Origin: Anaeromyxobacter soli
GTDB taxonomy: Bacteria > Myxococcota > Myxococcia > Myxococcales > Anaeromyxobacteraceae
Length of the DNA: 64,000 nt
NCBI RefSeq assembly: GCF_022808855.1
Contig: NZ_JAKZLF010000025.1
Location: forward strand, 1-64,000
Direction of reading: 5' to 3'
The notes under the pieces are model-generated. The model worked only from the letters and a program-made list of their open reading frames with translations. It made no database searches and had not been told where the DNA came from. The position numbers were made by a program, and so were the translations under genes. The stretch's first letter is position 1, and each line of letters begins with the position of its first letter. This document shows, in pieces, positions 20,129-29,839 of the stretch.

Positions 20129-20659
20129 ATGCGCGTTCGGACGGTGGTGGCGGTGGCGTTGCTCGCAGGCGCTGGGGTCGCGCGGGCCGGCGTGTCGCTG
20201 GGCGTCGAGGCGACCATCGGCGCGGAGAAGCTCGGGGTGGAGCGCGCGCCGCTCTCCAACGAGGCGCTCCTGCCCATGGGACAGCTGGGCGGCACGGTGC
20301 TCCTGCGCGTCGGCACGCTCGCGCTGGGCGCCGCGGCCGGCGGCTACTTCCACCGCTCGCAGCTCGAGCGGTACGACGCGAGCGGCCTCGCGGGGCTCTC
20401 CTTCGACGTCCTGCCCCTCCTGCGGATCGAGCTCCTCGGCGAGGTCGGTGCCGCGAACCTTCGCACGCGCTCGGACCTCGGCGAGGCCGTCGCGGGCAAC
20501 TGGTCCACGTTCTACGGCGTGCGCCCGGGCGTCTCGCTGAAGCTCCCGGTGTTCCCGCTCCGGCTCGGCGTGTGGGGGCTCGCGCGCTGGGGGCTGCCCG
20601 GCATGGACTCTCACGAGCCGGCCCTCGGGATGCTGGGGCGCGTCGGGGTGGATTTCTAG
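20129..20659 (+). CDS. Small outer-membrane-like protein with signal peptide
   Basis: This 176-residue protein has a clear signal peptide (RVRTVVAVALLAGAGVARA, cleavage near AGVARA-G). The mature part has alternating hydrophobic residues and ends in aromatic Phe (GRVGVDF), both typical of small outer-membrane beta-barrels. A Gly-rich Shine-Dalgarno (GGGGGGGAGAG) precedes the ATG at 20129. No specific family is recognised. It is divergent from miaE and convergent with gluQRS. Confidence 0.7.
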   Translation: MRVRTVVAVALLAGAGVARAGVSLGVEATIGAEKLGVERAPLSNEALLPMGQLGGTVLLRVGTLALGAAAGGYFHRSQLERYDASGLAGLSFDVLPLLRIELLGEVGAANLRTRSDLGEAVAGNWSTFYGVRPGVSLKLPVFPLRLGVWGLARWGLPGMDSHEPALGMLGRVGVDF

Positions 20660-20743
20660 AGCGACCGGCGGCGGGCGCCCCCGGGGCACCACCGCGCGGC
20701 CGGCGAGGCCGCCCGCGCCCGGCGCACGGGCTCCGCGATCACC

Positions 20744-21703
20744 TCAGCCGAGCGCCGCCACCCGCGCCGCGCCGAGCGTCACCGGCCGGCGCGGGATCCG
20801 CCCGAGCGTGAAGCCTCCGACGAGCTCCGCGGGACGGCAGCGCGCGCCCGGCAAGGCGAGCCCGGACAGCTCGGCGAGGAGCCCCACCACCGCCCCGGGC
20901 GCCACGCCGCGCTCGCGCAGCTCGGCGAGCGAGAGCGCGCCGTGCCGCTTCGCGAGCCGCTCTCCGTCCTCGCCCACGACGAGCGGGACGTGGGCGAACC
21001 GCGGCGCCGCGAGGCCGAGCGCGCGGTAGAGCTGGAGCTGGCGCGCGGTCGAGGGGAGGAGGTCGTCGCCGCGCACGACGTCCGTCACCTCCATCGCCGC
21101 GTCGTCGACGACGACCGCGAGCTGGTAGGCCGGGAGGCCGTCCGCGCGCGCCACGACGAAGTCCCCCACCGAGCCCTCCACGTCGAAGGCCTGCGGCCCG
21201 TGCACCCCGTCCTCGAACGCGACGAGGCCCGGCTCGCTGCGGAGCCGCCACGCCGGCGCGCGGGTGCGCGCGCGGAGGGCGCGCTCGGCCCTGGAGAGTC
21301 CGCGGCAGGTGCCCGGGTAGCGCGGGCCCTCGTCGGACGGCCCGTGGGGCGCCTGCGCCGCGGCGGCGACCTCGGCGCGCGAGCAGAAGCAGGGGTAGAC
21401 GCGGTCGTCCGCGCGCAGCCGCTCGAGCGCGGCGGCGTAGCGCGGGAGCCGCTCGGACTGGCGGTAAGGTCCGGAGGGCCCCCCCACGTCGGGCCCCTCG
21501 TCCCAGTCGAGCCCGAGCCAGGCGAGCTCGTCGAGGATGCGCGCCTCCAGGCCGGGGCGGACGCGCGGGCCGTCGAGGTCCTCGACGCGCAGGGCGTAGA
21601 GGCCGCCGGGCGCCCGCGCGGCGAGCCAGGAGAGGAGCGCCGTCCGGGCGTTGCCGAGGTGGAGCGGACCGGTGGGGGACGGTGCGAAGCGGCCGCGGAT
21701 CAA
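20744..21703 (-). CDS. gluQRS: Glutamyl-queuosine tRNA(Asp) synthetase (GluQ-RS)
   Basis: The product of about 319 residues is a truncated glutamyl-tRNA synthetase paralogue without an anticodon-binding domain. It has APSPTGPLHLGNART (HIGH-type motif), RVEDLDGPR, a zinc site of the GluQ-RS type (CFC followed by a Tyr and Cys in YPGTCRG), and LAKRHGAL in place of KMSKS. The enzyme attaches glutamate to queuosine in tRNA(Asp), which links it to queF in this window. The TTG at 21703, directly before the first beta strand, is my choice; a longer reading to about 21871 lacks family character. It is divergent from malQ. Confidence 0.9.
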   Translation of the reverse strand: MIRGRFAPSPTGPLHLGNARTALLSWLAARAPGGLYALRVEDLDGPRVRPGLEARILDELAWLGLDWDEGPDVGGPSGPYRQSERLPRYAAALERLRADDRVYPCFCSRAEVAAAAQAPHGPSDEGPRYPGTCRGLSRAERALRARTRAPAWRLRSEPGLVAFEDGVHGPQAFDVEGSVGDFVVARADGLPAYQLAVVVDDAAMEVTDVVRGDDLLPSTARQLQLYRALGLAAPRFAHVPLVVGEDGERLAKRHGALSLAELRERGVAPGAVVGLLAELSGLALPGARCRPAELVGGFTLGRIPRRPVTLGAARVAALG

Positions 21704-21885
21704 GGCGTGCCTTGCGTGGCCGCGCGCGCGGCCTGGATGCGGGGATTCGGCCGCGCGCCGGTGGCGTATCGCCCCGCTTTTCAGGTGCCGGATGGGCGCG
21801 CCTCCTGATAATGCCTGCCCCCGATCGCCACAAGCCCAAACCTTTCGAGCGCGGCCGAAGGGCCCGCTCACGAGCCCGCTCCTCC

Positions 21886-23466
21886 ATGCCCCGACAGGCC
21901 GGCGTCCTCCTCCCGCTCTTCTCCATGCGCTCCGCCCGTGACTGGGGCGTCGGGGAGATCCCGGACCTCGTCCCGTTCGCCCGCTGGTGCGCGGGCGCGG
22001 GCTTCTCCATCGTGCAGGTGCTGCCGGTGAACGAGGCCTCGCGCGGGCAGAGCAGCCCCTACGCCGCCCTCAGCGCGTTCGCGGTGGACCCGGTCTACCT
22101 GGCCCTCGGCGGGCTCGAGGACTTCGAGGCGGCGGGGGGCGAGGGCGCGCTCTCCGCCGAGGATCGCGAGCGGCTCGCGCGCGTGCGGGCGGCGCCGGCG
22201 GTGCGCTGGGAAGAGGTGCGCGCCCTCAAGCGGCGCGCGCTCGAGCTCGCCTTCGCGCGCTTCGAGCGGGACGAGTGGTCCCGCGGCACGGCGCGCGCCC
22301 GGGCGCTCGAGGCGTTCCGGCGCGAGGAGGCCGCGTGGCTCGAGGACTACGCGCTCTTCGTCGCCATCCACGACGACGCGCTCGGCGGCCGCGCCTGGAT
22401 GGAGTGGCCCGAGCCGCTGCGCGACCGCGCCCCGGAGGCGCTCGCCGACGCGCGCGCCCGCCACTCCCGCGCGATCCTGTTCTACGCGTGGCTCCAGTGG
22501 CAGCTCGAGGAGCAGTGGCGCGCCGCCCGGCACGCCGCGAACGGCGCCGGCGTCGAGCTCGCCGGCGACCTGCCGTTCATGGTCGCGACCGACTCCGCCG
22601 ACGTCTGGGCGCGGCGCGACGACTTCCGGCTCGACGCCCGCGTCGGCGTGCCGCCCGACGCGTTCAGCGCGACCGGGCAGGACTGGGGGCTGCCCGTCTA
22701 CCGCTGGGACGTGATGGAGCGCGAGGGGTACCCCTGGCTCTCCGAGCGCGCCCGCCGCATGGCGGACCTCTACGGCCTCTACCGCGTCGATCACGTGGTC
22801 GGCCTCTACCGGACCTACTTCTTCCCGAACGACGGCAGCCCGCCGGCCTTCATCCCCGAGGGCGAGGCGGCGCAGATCCAGAACGGCGAGCGCGTGCTCG
22901 GGCTGTTCTCCTCCGGCGCGCGCGTCATCGCGGAGGACCTCGGGACGGTCCCGGACTTCGTGCGCGCCTCGCTGCAGCGGATCGCCGTGCCGGGCTACCG
23001 CGTGCTGCGCTGGGAGCGGGAGTGGAACGCGCCCGGCCAGCCGTTCCGCGACCCGCGCGCGTGGCCCGCCCTGTCCGTGGCCACCACCGGAACGCACGAC
23101 ACGGACGCGCTCGCGGACTGGTGGGACGGCATGCCCGGCGACGAGCGCGCCGCCTTCCTCGCCCTCCCCGAGCTCGCCCCGCTGCGGGCGCGCGGCCAGG
23201 TCCCCTTCGACGACGGCGTGCGCGACGCGCTGCTCGCCCTCGTCTACGGCGCCGGGTCGGACCTCCTCCTCCTGCCCTTCCAGGACGCGTTCGGGCTGCG
23301 CGAGCGGGTGAACGTGCCGGGGACCGTGAACGACGAGAACTGGACGTACCGGATGCCGCGCGACCTCGGCGCGCTCGCCGCCGACCTGTCCGCGCGCGAC
23401 CGGCTGCGCGCGCTCTCCGAGCGGAGCGGGCGAATCGCGAGGACCTCGGGTGGCGGACGCGACTGA
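21886..23466 (+). CDS. malQ: 4-alpha-glucanotransferase (amylomaltase)
   Basis: The product of about 526 residues is a full GH77 enzyme. It starts with the family's RQAGVLLPLFSMRS and contains LYGLYRVDHVVGLYR (nucleophile Asp), VIAEDLGTV (acid/base Glu) and TTGTHDTD (stabilising Asp), plus NVPGTVNDENWTYRMP near the end. It transfers alpha-1,4-glucan segments between maltodextrins in the cytoplasm. The ATG at 21886 has a poor ribosome site; the ATG at 21811 would add 25 basic residues. The stop lies 17 bases inside treY, so the two are translationally coupled. This supports a shared role in glycogen or maltodextrin to trehalose conversion. Confidence 0.94.
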   Translation: MPRQAGVLLPLFSMRSARDWGVGEIPDLVPFARWCAGAGFSIVQVLPVNEASRGQSSPYAALSAFAVDPVYLALGGLEDFEAAGGEGALSAEDRERLARVRAAPAVRWEEVRALKRRALELAFARFERDEWSRGTARARALEAFRREEAAWLEDYALFVAIHDDALGGRAWMEWPEPLRDRAPEALADARARHSRAILFYAWLQWQLEEQWRAARHAANGAGVELAGDLPFMVATDSADVWARRDDFRLDARVGVPPDAFSATGQDWGLPVYRWDVMEREGYPWLSERARRMADLYGLYRVDHVVGLYRTYFFPNDGSPPAFIPEGEAAQIQNGERVLGLFSSGARVIAEDLGTVPDFVRASLQRIAVPGYRVLRWEREWNAPGQPFRDPRAWPALSVATTGTHDTDALADWWDGMPGDERAAFLALPELAPLRARGQVPFDDGVRDALLALVYGAGSDLLLLPFQDAFGLRERVNVPGTVNDENWTYRMPRDLGALAADLSARDRLRALSERSGRIARTSGGGRD

Positions 23467-26400
23467 GACGGGGACCGAGCCGGCGGCGGAGATCGCGCGG
23501 GCGGCGCTCGCCGAGGAGCTCATCCTCGCGCTCGGGCAGGAGCTCTCGCACGGCACCGGCGTGACGCGCCGCCCCGCCTCGACCTACCGCCTTCAGCTCC
23601 ACGGCGACTTCGACTTCGAGGACGCCGCGCGCGTCGTCCCCTACCTCCACGCGCTCGGCGTCACGGACCTCTACCTCTCGCCCATCCTCGAGGCCGCGCC
23701 CGGCTCGCGCCACGGCTACGACGTCGTGAACCACGGGCGGCTCAACCCGGAGCTGGGCGGCGAGGAGGCCTTCCTCGGGCTCGCCGCGGCGTGCGCCGAG
23801 CGGGGCATGGGGATCCTCGTCGACTTCGTCCCGAACCACATGGGCATCGGGGCGAGGAACCCGTGGTGGACGGACGTCCTCGAGAACGGCCCGTCGTCGG
23901 TCCACGCCCCCGCCTTCGACGTCGAGTGGCGCCCGCTCAAGACCGAGCTCGGCCACAAGGTGCTCGTCCCGCTGCTCGGCGATCAGTTCGGCAAGGTGCT
24001 CGAGGCCGGCGAGCTGAAGCTCGCGCGCGAGGGCGGCGCGCTCGAGGTCCGCTACTGGGACCACGTGTTCCCGGTGGCGCCGCGCTCCGTCCCGCAGCTC
24101 CTCCGCCACCGCCTGCCCGAGCTGCGCGCCGAGCTCGGCGAAGGCGACGTCCACTTCCAGGAGCTCGAGTCCATCTGCGTCTCGCTCGAGAAGCTGGCGC
24201 CGCGCACCGACACCTCGCCCCAGGCCGTGGCCGACCGCGCGCGCGAGAAGGAGGTGGCGAAGCGGCGGCTCGCGGCCCTCTGCGACGCGAGCCCGCGCGT
24301 GCGCGCCTTCGTCGACGAGAACATCCGCGTCTTCAACGGCAGGAAGGGCGACCGGAGCAGCTTCGATCTGCTCGAGCGGCTCCTCGAGGGTCAGGCCTAC
24401 CGGCTCGCCTTCTGGCGGGTCGCCGGCGAGGAGATCAACTACCGCCGCTTCTTCGACGTGAACGCGCTCGCGGCGATCCGCATGGAGGAGCCGCGCGTCT
24501 TCCGGGAGGCGCACCGGCTCGTGCTGGGGCTGCTGCGCGACGGGCACATCACGGGCCTGCGCATCGACCACCCCGACGGCCTGTACGCGCCGCCCGCCTA
24601 CTTCCGCCGGCTCCAGGCGTCCTACCTCGTCGAGCGGACGCGCGCGCTCGCGGCCCGGCGCGGCACGCCGCTCGACGCGGACACCGAGGCGCTCGTGCTC
24701 GAGCGCATCTTCGAGGCGCTCGAGGCGGGCCGGCTCCCCGCGAGGCCGCTCTACGTGGTGGTCGAGAAGATCCTGGTCGCGCCGGAGCGCATGCCGGAGG
24801 GCTGGGACGTGGACGGCACCACGGGCTACGAGTTCCTCGCCGCCGTGAACGGGCTCTTCGTGGAGCCGGAGGCGGAGCGCGCCTTCGACGGGATGTGGAC
24901 GCGCCTCTCCGGCCGCCGCGAGCAGTTCGCCGACGTGGTGGTGGACAAGAAGCGGCTCGTGATGTCCTCCTCGATGGCCGGCGAGGTGAACACCCTCGCG
25001 CACCGCCTGAACCGCATCAGCGAGATGAACCGGCGCACGCGCGACTTCACCCTCAACGAGCTCACCCGCGCGCTCGTGGAGTTCGTCGCGCTGTTCCCGG
25101 TCTACCGCACCTACGTGACCCGCCGCGGCGAGGTGGACGATCGCGACCGGGCGCTCGTCGAGCGCACCATCGCGCGGGCGCGGCGGCGGAGCCCGGTGGT
25201 GGACCCGTCCATCTACGACTTCCTGCGCGACGTCGTGCTGCAGCGCTATCCGGAGGGGCTCACCGAGGACGAGCGGCACGAGTGGCTCGAGTTCACGCTG
25301 AAGCTGCAGCAGGTCACCGGGCCGGTGACGGCGAAGGCCGTCGAGGACACCGCCTTCTACAGCTACGTCCGGCTCGCGTCCCTGAACGAGGTCGGGGGCG
25401 AGCCGCGCCACTTCGGCTCGACGCCGGAGGAGGTCCACGCGCTCCTCTCCGAGCGGCAGGCGCGCTTCCCCGGCTCGCTCTCGGCCACCTCGACGCACGA
25501 CACGAAGCGCAGCGAGGACGTGCGCACCCGCATCGACGCGCTCTCGGAGATCCCGGCCGAGTTCCGGAGCGCGGTCCTGCGCTGGCACCGCATGAACCGG
25601 CCGCACGTGGGGGGCGAGAACGGCAGCGCCCCCGATCGCGCCGACGAGCTCCTCCTCTACCAGACGCTCGTCGGCGCGCTCCCGGACGGCGGCGGCGAGC
25701 CGGGCCCCCCCCACCCCGCCGACGTCCGGGGCCGCATCCCGGGCAACATGGAGAAGGCCATCCGCGAGGCCAAGGTGCACACGAGCTGGACGAGCCCGAA
25801 CGAGGACTACGAGTCCGGCGTCCGGACCTTCGTCGAGCGGTGCCTCTCCGCGACCCCCTTCCTCGCCGACCTCACCGCCTTCGCGGGGCGTACGGCGGCG
25901 GCGGGGCGGCTGTCCTCGCTCGCGCAGGTGGCGGTGAAGTGCGCCGCGCCGGGCGTGCCGGACGTGTACCAGGGCTGCGAGCTCTGGGACCTCTCGCTCG
26001 TCGATCCCGACAACCGGCGCCCCGTGGATTACGGGCTGCGCGCGCGCACGCTCGAGGCGCTCTACGCGGAGGTCGCGCGCGGCCCCCACGCGCGGCGCGC
26101 GCTCGCGCGGCAGGTGTCCGCGCCGGAGGCGCTCGCCGACGGCCGCGCCAAGCTCCTCCTCCTCCACGCGGCGCTGCACGCACGCCGGGAGCACCGCGAG
26201 CTCTTCCTCGCCGGCGACTACCGGCCGGCGCTCGCCGAGGGGCCGCACGCGCGGAGCGTGTTCGCGTTCGCGCGGGCGCACGCCGGGAACGGCGGCCGCG
26301 CCGCGCTCTGCGTGGTGCCGCGCCTCGTGCTCGGCCTCATCGAGGCGGGCGGCGGGCGGATCCGCTGGGAGGGGGCGATCCCCGTGCCGCACGGCCTGCC

Positions 26401-26506
26401 GCGCCGCTGGCGCGACGTCGTGACCGGCGCGGTGCGCGAGGGCGACGCGCTCCCCCTCGAGGCGCTCTTCTCCGACTTCCCGGTCGCGCTGCTCGTCTCG
26501 GAGTGA
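23450..26506 (+). CDS. treY: Maltooligosyltrehalose synthase
   Basis: This 1018-residue protein is a full TreY of family GH13. After a 40-residue N-terminal extension comes [15 protein letters not shown], the typical family start, then [26 protein letters not shown] (nucleophile), VVVEKIL (acid/base) and [15 protein letters not shown]. TreY rearranges the reducing-end bond of maltodextrin to alpha-1,1, giving maltooligosyl-trehalose. The hydrolase that normally completes the pathway (TreZ) is not in the window. The GTG at 23450 overlaps malQ by 17 bases, and sixA follows after three bases, so all three appear to be one operon. Confidence 0.97.
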   Translation: MADATETGTEPAAEIARAALAEELILALGQELSHGTGVTRRPASTYRLQLHGDFDFEDAARVVPYLHALGVTDLYLSPILEAAPGSRHGYDVVNHGRLNPELGGEEAFLGLAAACAERGMGILVDFVPNHMGIGARNPWWTDVLENGPSSVHAPAFDVEWRPLKTELGHKVLVPLLGDQFGKVLEAGELKLAREGGALEVRYWDHVFPVAPRSVPQLLRHRLPELRAELGEGDVHFQELESICVSLEKLAPRTDTSPQAVADRAREKEVAKRRLAALCDASPRVRAFVDENIRVFNGRKGDRSSFDLLERLLEGQAYRLAFWRVAGEEINYRRFFDVNALAAIRMEEPRVFREAHRLVLGLLRDGHITGLRIDHPDGLYAPPAYFRRLQASYLVERTRALAARRGTPLDADTEALVLERIFEALEAGRLPARPLYVVVEKILVAPERMPEGWDVDGTTGYEFLAAVNGLFVEPEAERAFDGMWTRLSGRREQFADVVVDKKRLVMSSSMAGEVNTLAHRLNRISEMNRRTRDFTLNELTRALVEFVALFPVYRTYVTRRGEVDDRDRALVERTIARARRRSPVVDPSIYDFLRDVVLQRYPEGLTEDERHEWLEFTLKLQQVTGPVTAKAVEDTAFYSYVRLASLNEVGGEPRHFGSTPEEVHALLSERQARFPGSLSATSTHDTKRSEDVRTRIDALSEIPAEFRSAVLRWHRMNRPHVGGENGSAPDRADELLLYQTLVGALPDGGGEPGPPHPADVRGRIPGNMEKAIREAKVHTSWTSPNEDYESGVRTFVERCLSATPFLADLTAFAGRTAAAGRLSSLAQVAVKCAAPGVPDVYQGCELWDLSLVDPDNRRPVDYGLRARTLEALYAEVARGPHARRALARQVSAPEALADGRAKLLLLHAALHARREHRELFLAGDYRPALAEGPHARSVFAFARAHAGNGGRAALCVVPRLVLGLIEAGGGRIRWEGAIPVPHGLPRRWRDVVTGAVREGDALPLEALFSDFPVALLVSE

Positions 26507-26509
26507 GCC

Positions 26510-26956
26510 GTGGCCGGCCGCGTCTACCTCGTCCGTCACGCGGACGCCGCCCCGCGGACGACCACCGACGCGGCCCGGCCCCTCACGCCCGCGGGCCGGA
26601 CGCGCTTCGAGGCGCACGCGCGCGCGCTCGCGCCGTCGCTCGGGCTCGCGGCCGTGCTCACCTCGCCCCTCGAGCGCGCCCGCGAGACCGCCGCGCTGCT
26701 CGCCGCCGCGACCGCCGCGCCGGTCGACGAGGAGCCTGCGCTCGCCTCCGGCGCCTCGACCGGGCGCGCCCTCCTCGCCCTCGCCCGGCGGGTGTCCCCG
26801 GGGACCGCGCTCGTCGGCCACAACCCGGAGATCGCCGAGGCGGTCGCGCTCGCCGCAGGCCGCGAGCTGGCCGTGCCGCCCGGCGCGGTGGCGGCGCTGG
26901 AGCTCGCGCCCGACGGCGCGATCGCGCTCGCCTGGCTCCGGGCTCCGAGCGCCTGA
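26510..26956 (+). CDS. sixA: Phosphohistidine phosphatase SixA-like (histidine phosphatase superfamily)
   Basis: The 148-residue product begins with VYLVRHADA, the RHG-type motif with the catalytic His, and has [12 protein letters not shown] and VGHNPEI, with the second His. The short length and HAD variant of the motif match SixA, which dephosphorylates histidine-phosphorelay proteins. Its GTG start lies three bases after the treY stop, so translation is probably coupled. Whether it acts on a phosphorelay or on a small phosphorylated metabolite in this carbon-storage operon cannot be decided from sequence. Confidence 0.85.
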   Translation: MAGRVYLVRHADAAPRTTTDAARPLTPAGRTRFEAHARALAPSLGLAAVLTSPLERARETAALLAAATAAPVDEEPALASGASTGRALLALARRVSPGTALVGHNPEIAEAVALAAGRELAVPPGAVAALELAPDGAIALAWLRAPSA

Positions 26957-27068
26957 GGGCGCCGCGGGGGCACCGCGCGATCGGCCAGGCAGCCGCCCGG
27001 CGGCGGTCCCCCTTGATCTCCCTCCCCCGCTGCGCGATGTTGCGCCCGCGAATTTACGGAGGAACCCC

Positions 27069-29069
27069 GTGCCGAGCGCGAGCAGAGATCTCGTCGAGAA
27101 GGCGGTCAACACGATCCGCATGCTGGCGGCGGACGCCGTGCAGCAGGCGAACAGCGGCCACCCCGGCATGCCCATGGGCGCGGCCGACATGGCCTTCGTC
27201 CTGTGGACGCGCCACCTGCGCTTCGACCCGAAGGAGCCCCGCTGGCTCGGCCGCGACCGGTTCGTGCTCTCCGCCGGGCACGGGTCGATGCTGCTCTACT
27301 CGCTCCTCCACCTCGCCGGCTTCGACTGCACCATCGAGGATCTCAAGAAGTTCCGGCAGATCCACTCCCGCACCCCCGGCCACCCGGAGTTCGGCTACCT
27401 GCCGGGCGTCGAGATCACGAGCGGCCCGCTCGGCCAGGGCTTCGCGAACGGCGTCGGCTTCGCGCTCGGCCAGGCGATGCTCTCGGCGAAGCTCGGCCCG
27501 GGGAATCCGCTCGAGGACCACTTCGTCTACGCGATCGTCTCCGACGGCGACCTCATGGAGGGCGTCGCCGCCGAGGCGGCGAGCTTCGCCGGCCACAACG
27601 CGCTCGGCCGCCTCGTCTACCTCTACGACGACAACGAGATCACCATCGACGGCCACACCTCCATCGCCTTCACCGGCGAGGACGTGACGAAGCGCTTCGA
27701 GGGCTACGGCTGGCACGTCCAGGAGGTCGAGGGCCGCGATCACGAGGCGATCGACCGCGCCATCGTGGCGGCCAAGGCGGAGACGGGGAAGCCGTCGCTC
27801 ATCCGCGTCCGCACCACCATCGGCTTCGGCTCGCCGGCCAAGGCAGGCAAGTCGTCCGCGCACGGCGCGCCGCTCGGCGAGGCCGAGCTCGCCGCCACCA
27901 AGAAGAACCTCGGCTGGCCGGAGGAGCCGCGCTTCCTCGTGCCGGACGAGGTCCGCGCCTTCTGGCGCGAGGTGCAGGCCGAGAAGGCGCGCGAGGTCGA
28001 GGCCTGGCGCGCGAAGGAGCGCGGCTGGCGGCAGGCCCACGGCGAGAAGGCGGCGCTCCTCGACGTGCACGTCGAGCGCTGGGTGCCGGAGCGGATCCTC
28101 GAGCGCGTCCTCGACGGCGCCGCCGGCGCGGAGGCGACCCGCAAGCTCTCCGCCGCGACGATCCAGAAGATCGCGGCGCTCGTGCCGTGCCTCGTCGGCG
28201 GCTCCGCCGATCTCGCGGAGTCGAACCTCACCGACATCAAGGGCGGCGGCTCGTTCTCGCCCGCGAACCCGGCCGGCCGGAACGTCCACTACGGCATCCG
28301 CGAGCACGCCATGGGCGCCATCGCGAACGGCCTCGCCTACGACGGGCTCCACGTTCCGTTCACCGGCACGTTCCTGCAGTTCGCCGACTACATGCGCCCG
28401 CCGGTGCGCCTCGCCGCGCTCTCCGGCCTCCAGAACATCTTCGTCTGGACGCACGACTCGATCTTCCTCGGCGAGGACGGCCCGACCCATCAGCCCATCG
28501 AGCACCTCACCGCGCTGCGCGCGATCCCGAACCTCCACGTCTGCCGGCCCTGCGACGGCGACGAGGTGGCGGTCGCGTGGGCGCACGCGCTCACCCGGCG
28601 CGACGGCCCGACCGCGCTCATCCTCTCGCGCCAGAAGATCGCGCCCGTGAAGCGCGACGCCGAGTTCGACGCAGAGGCGGCGCTCCGCGGCGCCTACGTC
28701 GTCGCGGGTCCGGAGGGCGCGCGCTTCGCGATCCTCGCGACCGGCGCGGAGGTGGCGCTCGCGCAGGCCGCCCTCGAGCTCCTCGCGCAGAAGGGGCTCC
28801 GCGGGCGGCTCGTCTCGGTGCCGTGCCTCGCGTGCTTCGAGGCGCAGCCGAAGGGCTGGCGGGACGAGGTGCTCCCGCCCGCGCTTCCGGCCGTGGCGCT
28901 CGAGGCGGCGCGCGGGATCGAGTGGTGGAAGCTCGTGGGCAAGGACGGGCTCGTCCTCGGGATCGACCGCTTCGGGGCGAGCGCCCCGGAGAAGGCGCTC
29001 GCCGAGGAGTTCGGCTTCACGCCCGCGAAGGTCGCGGCGCGCGTCGAGTCCTGGCTCGCGGCGCGGTGA
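27069..29069 (+). CDS. tkt: Transketolase
   Basis: This 666-residue protein is a complete transketolase. The thiamine-diphosphate motif reads [19 protein letters not shown]...DDNEITIDG at about residues 155-195, the pyrimidine-binding half contains [17 protein letters not shown], and N-terminal [16 protein letters not shown] is the substrate-phosphate region. It transfers two-carbon units between sugar phosphates in the pentose phosphate pathway. GGAGG at 27058-27062 precedes the GTG at 27069. It follows sixA by 112 bases and could be read from the same transcript, but that is not certain. Confidence 0.97.
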   Translation: MPSASRDLVEKAVNTIRMLAADAVQQANSGHPGMPMGAADMAFVLWTRHLRFDPKEPRWLGRDRFVLSAGHGSMLLYSLLHLAGFDCTIEDLKKFRQIHSRTPGHPEFGYLPGVEITSGPLGQGFANGVGFALGQAMLSAKLGPGNPLEDHFVYAIVSDGDLMEGVAAEAASFAGHNALGRLVYLYDDNEITIDGHTSIAFTGEDVTKRFEGYGWHVQEVEGRDHEAIDRAIVAAKAETGKPSLIRVRTTIGFGSPAKAGKSSAHGAPLGEAELAATKKNLGWPEEPRFLVPDEVRAFWREVQAEKAREVEAWRAKERGWRQAHGEKAALLDVHVERWVPERILERVLDGAAGAEATRKLSAATIQKIAALVPCLVGGSADLAESNLTDIKGGGSFSPANPAGRNVHYGIREHAMGAIANGLAYDGLHVPFTGTFLQFADYMRPPVRLAALSGLQNIFVWTHDSIFLGEDGPTHQPIEHLTALRAIPNLHVCRPCDGDEVAVAWAHALTRRDGPTALILSRQKIAPVKRDAEFDAEAALRGAYVVAGPEGARFAILATGAEVALAQAALELLAQKGLRGRLVSVPCLACFEAQPKGWRDEVLPPALPAVALEAARGIEWWKLVGKDGLVLGIDRFGASAPEKALAEEFGFTPAKVAARVESWLAAR

Positions 29070-29238
29070 CCCTCGGCGCGCGCCGCTCCCTCGCGGCGCT
29101 GCGCCACGGCACCTTCAAAACGCATCGCGCGCCCGCCCCGCACCCCTCCACGGGGCGCGCGGCAAGCGCGCGGCGTCGATACGCGATCGAGTGACTGCGC
29201 CCGGCCGCTTCGGCGGTGGGGCGACGACCTGCGTGCTG

Positions 29239-29580
29239 CTAGCGAGCTACGACGGCGGAGGAGGCCGTCGCGGCAGGCTGCGGCTGCGCCGGGACGACGG
29301 GGCGCGGCTCGATCCGCTCACCCTTCGCGAGCATCTTGAGCGAGAGGGCGAGGAGGCTCGCGAGGAGCTCGCCGGAGCCGGGGACGTCGAGCTTGCGGTA
29401 GATGCGCTTGCGGCGCGCGCGGATGGTCTCCGGCGAGACGCCGGCCGCAGCCGCGGAGTCCTTGCAGGCGAAGCCCTGGGCGATCCGGAGGACCTCGGCG
29501 CGCTCCGCAGGCGTGAGCGTCGTGCCCTCCATGAACTTGGCGGCGAACGGCGTGAGGATCTCGATATCGATCTGAGCCAT
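29239..29580 (-). CDS. Single-domain LuxR/GerE-type DNA-binding regulator
   Basis: The 113-residue product is essentially a stand-alone LuxR-type helix-turn-helix: LTPAERAEVLRIAQGFACKD, then SAAAAGVSPETIRARRKRIYRKLDVPG, the scaffold and recognition helices (about residues 22-72). No receiver or autoinducer domain is present, only a 15-residue N-terminus and a Pro/Ala-rich tail. GGGGAAG precedes the ATG at 29580. The 259-bp region upstream (to 29839) is less G+C-rich than most of the window and probably holds its promoter. Targets are unknown. Confidence 0.85.
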   Translation of the reverse strand: MAQIDIEILTPFAAKFMEGTTLTPAERAEVLRIAQGFACKDSAAAAGVSPETIRARRKRIYRKLDVPGSGELLASLLALSLKMLAKGERIEPRPVVPAQPQPAATASSAVVAR

Positions 29581-29839
29581 CGTTTCTTCCCCGGAAGGGC
29601 CCTGAATGTAGGGCCGTTTCGCCGACCAAATCGAGACTCAGCCGAGCAACTGCTGCCCCACCGCACCCCTGCTCGGTCGCCCGTCGTCGGCGATGGGGAC
29701 GATAATAACGCCCCACACGGTTGCCACCCCCCGGGCACAACTATTTTCTAACCCCCCGTTTCGACGGCCCAATTATGGCTCGTGGTCCCGGCAGGGGCTG
29801 AGGCGGATGCCCGTCTGCTCCCCCAGCTGTATCCCCGCT

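Noticed and set aside
22925-27190. A 1421-codon minus-strand open frame opposite malQ, treY and sixA, and similar long antisense frames elsewhere (for example 4058-6040 minus).
   Set aside because: They mirror real genes and arise from very high third-position G+C. Their translations are Arg/Gly/Ala-rich with no recognisable motif, while the opposite strand carries complete enzyme signatures.
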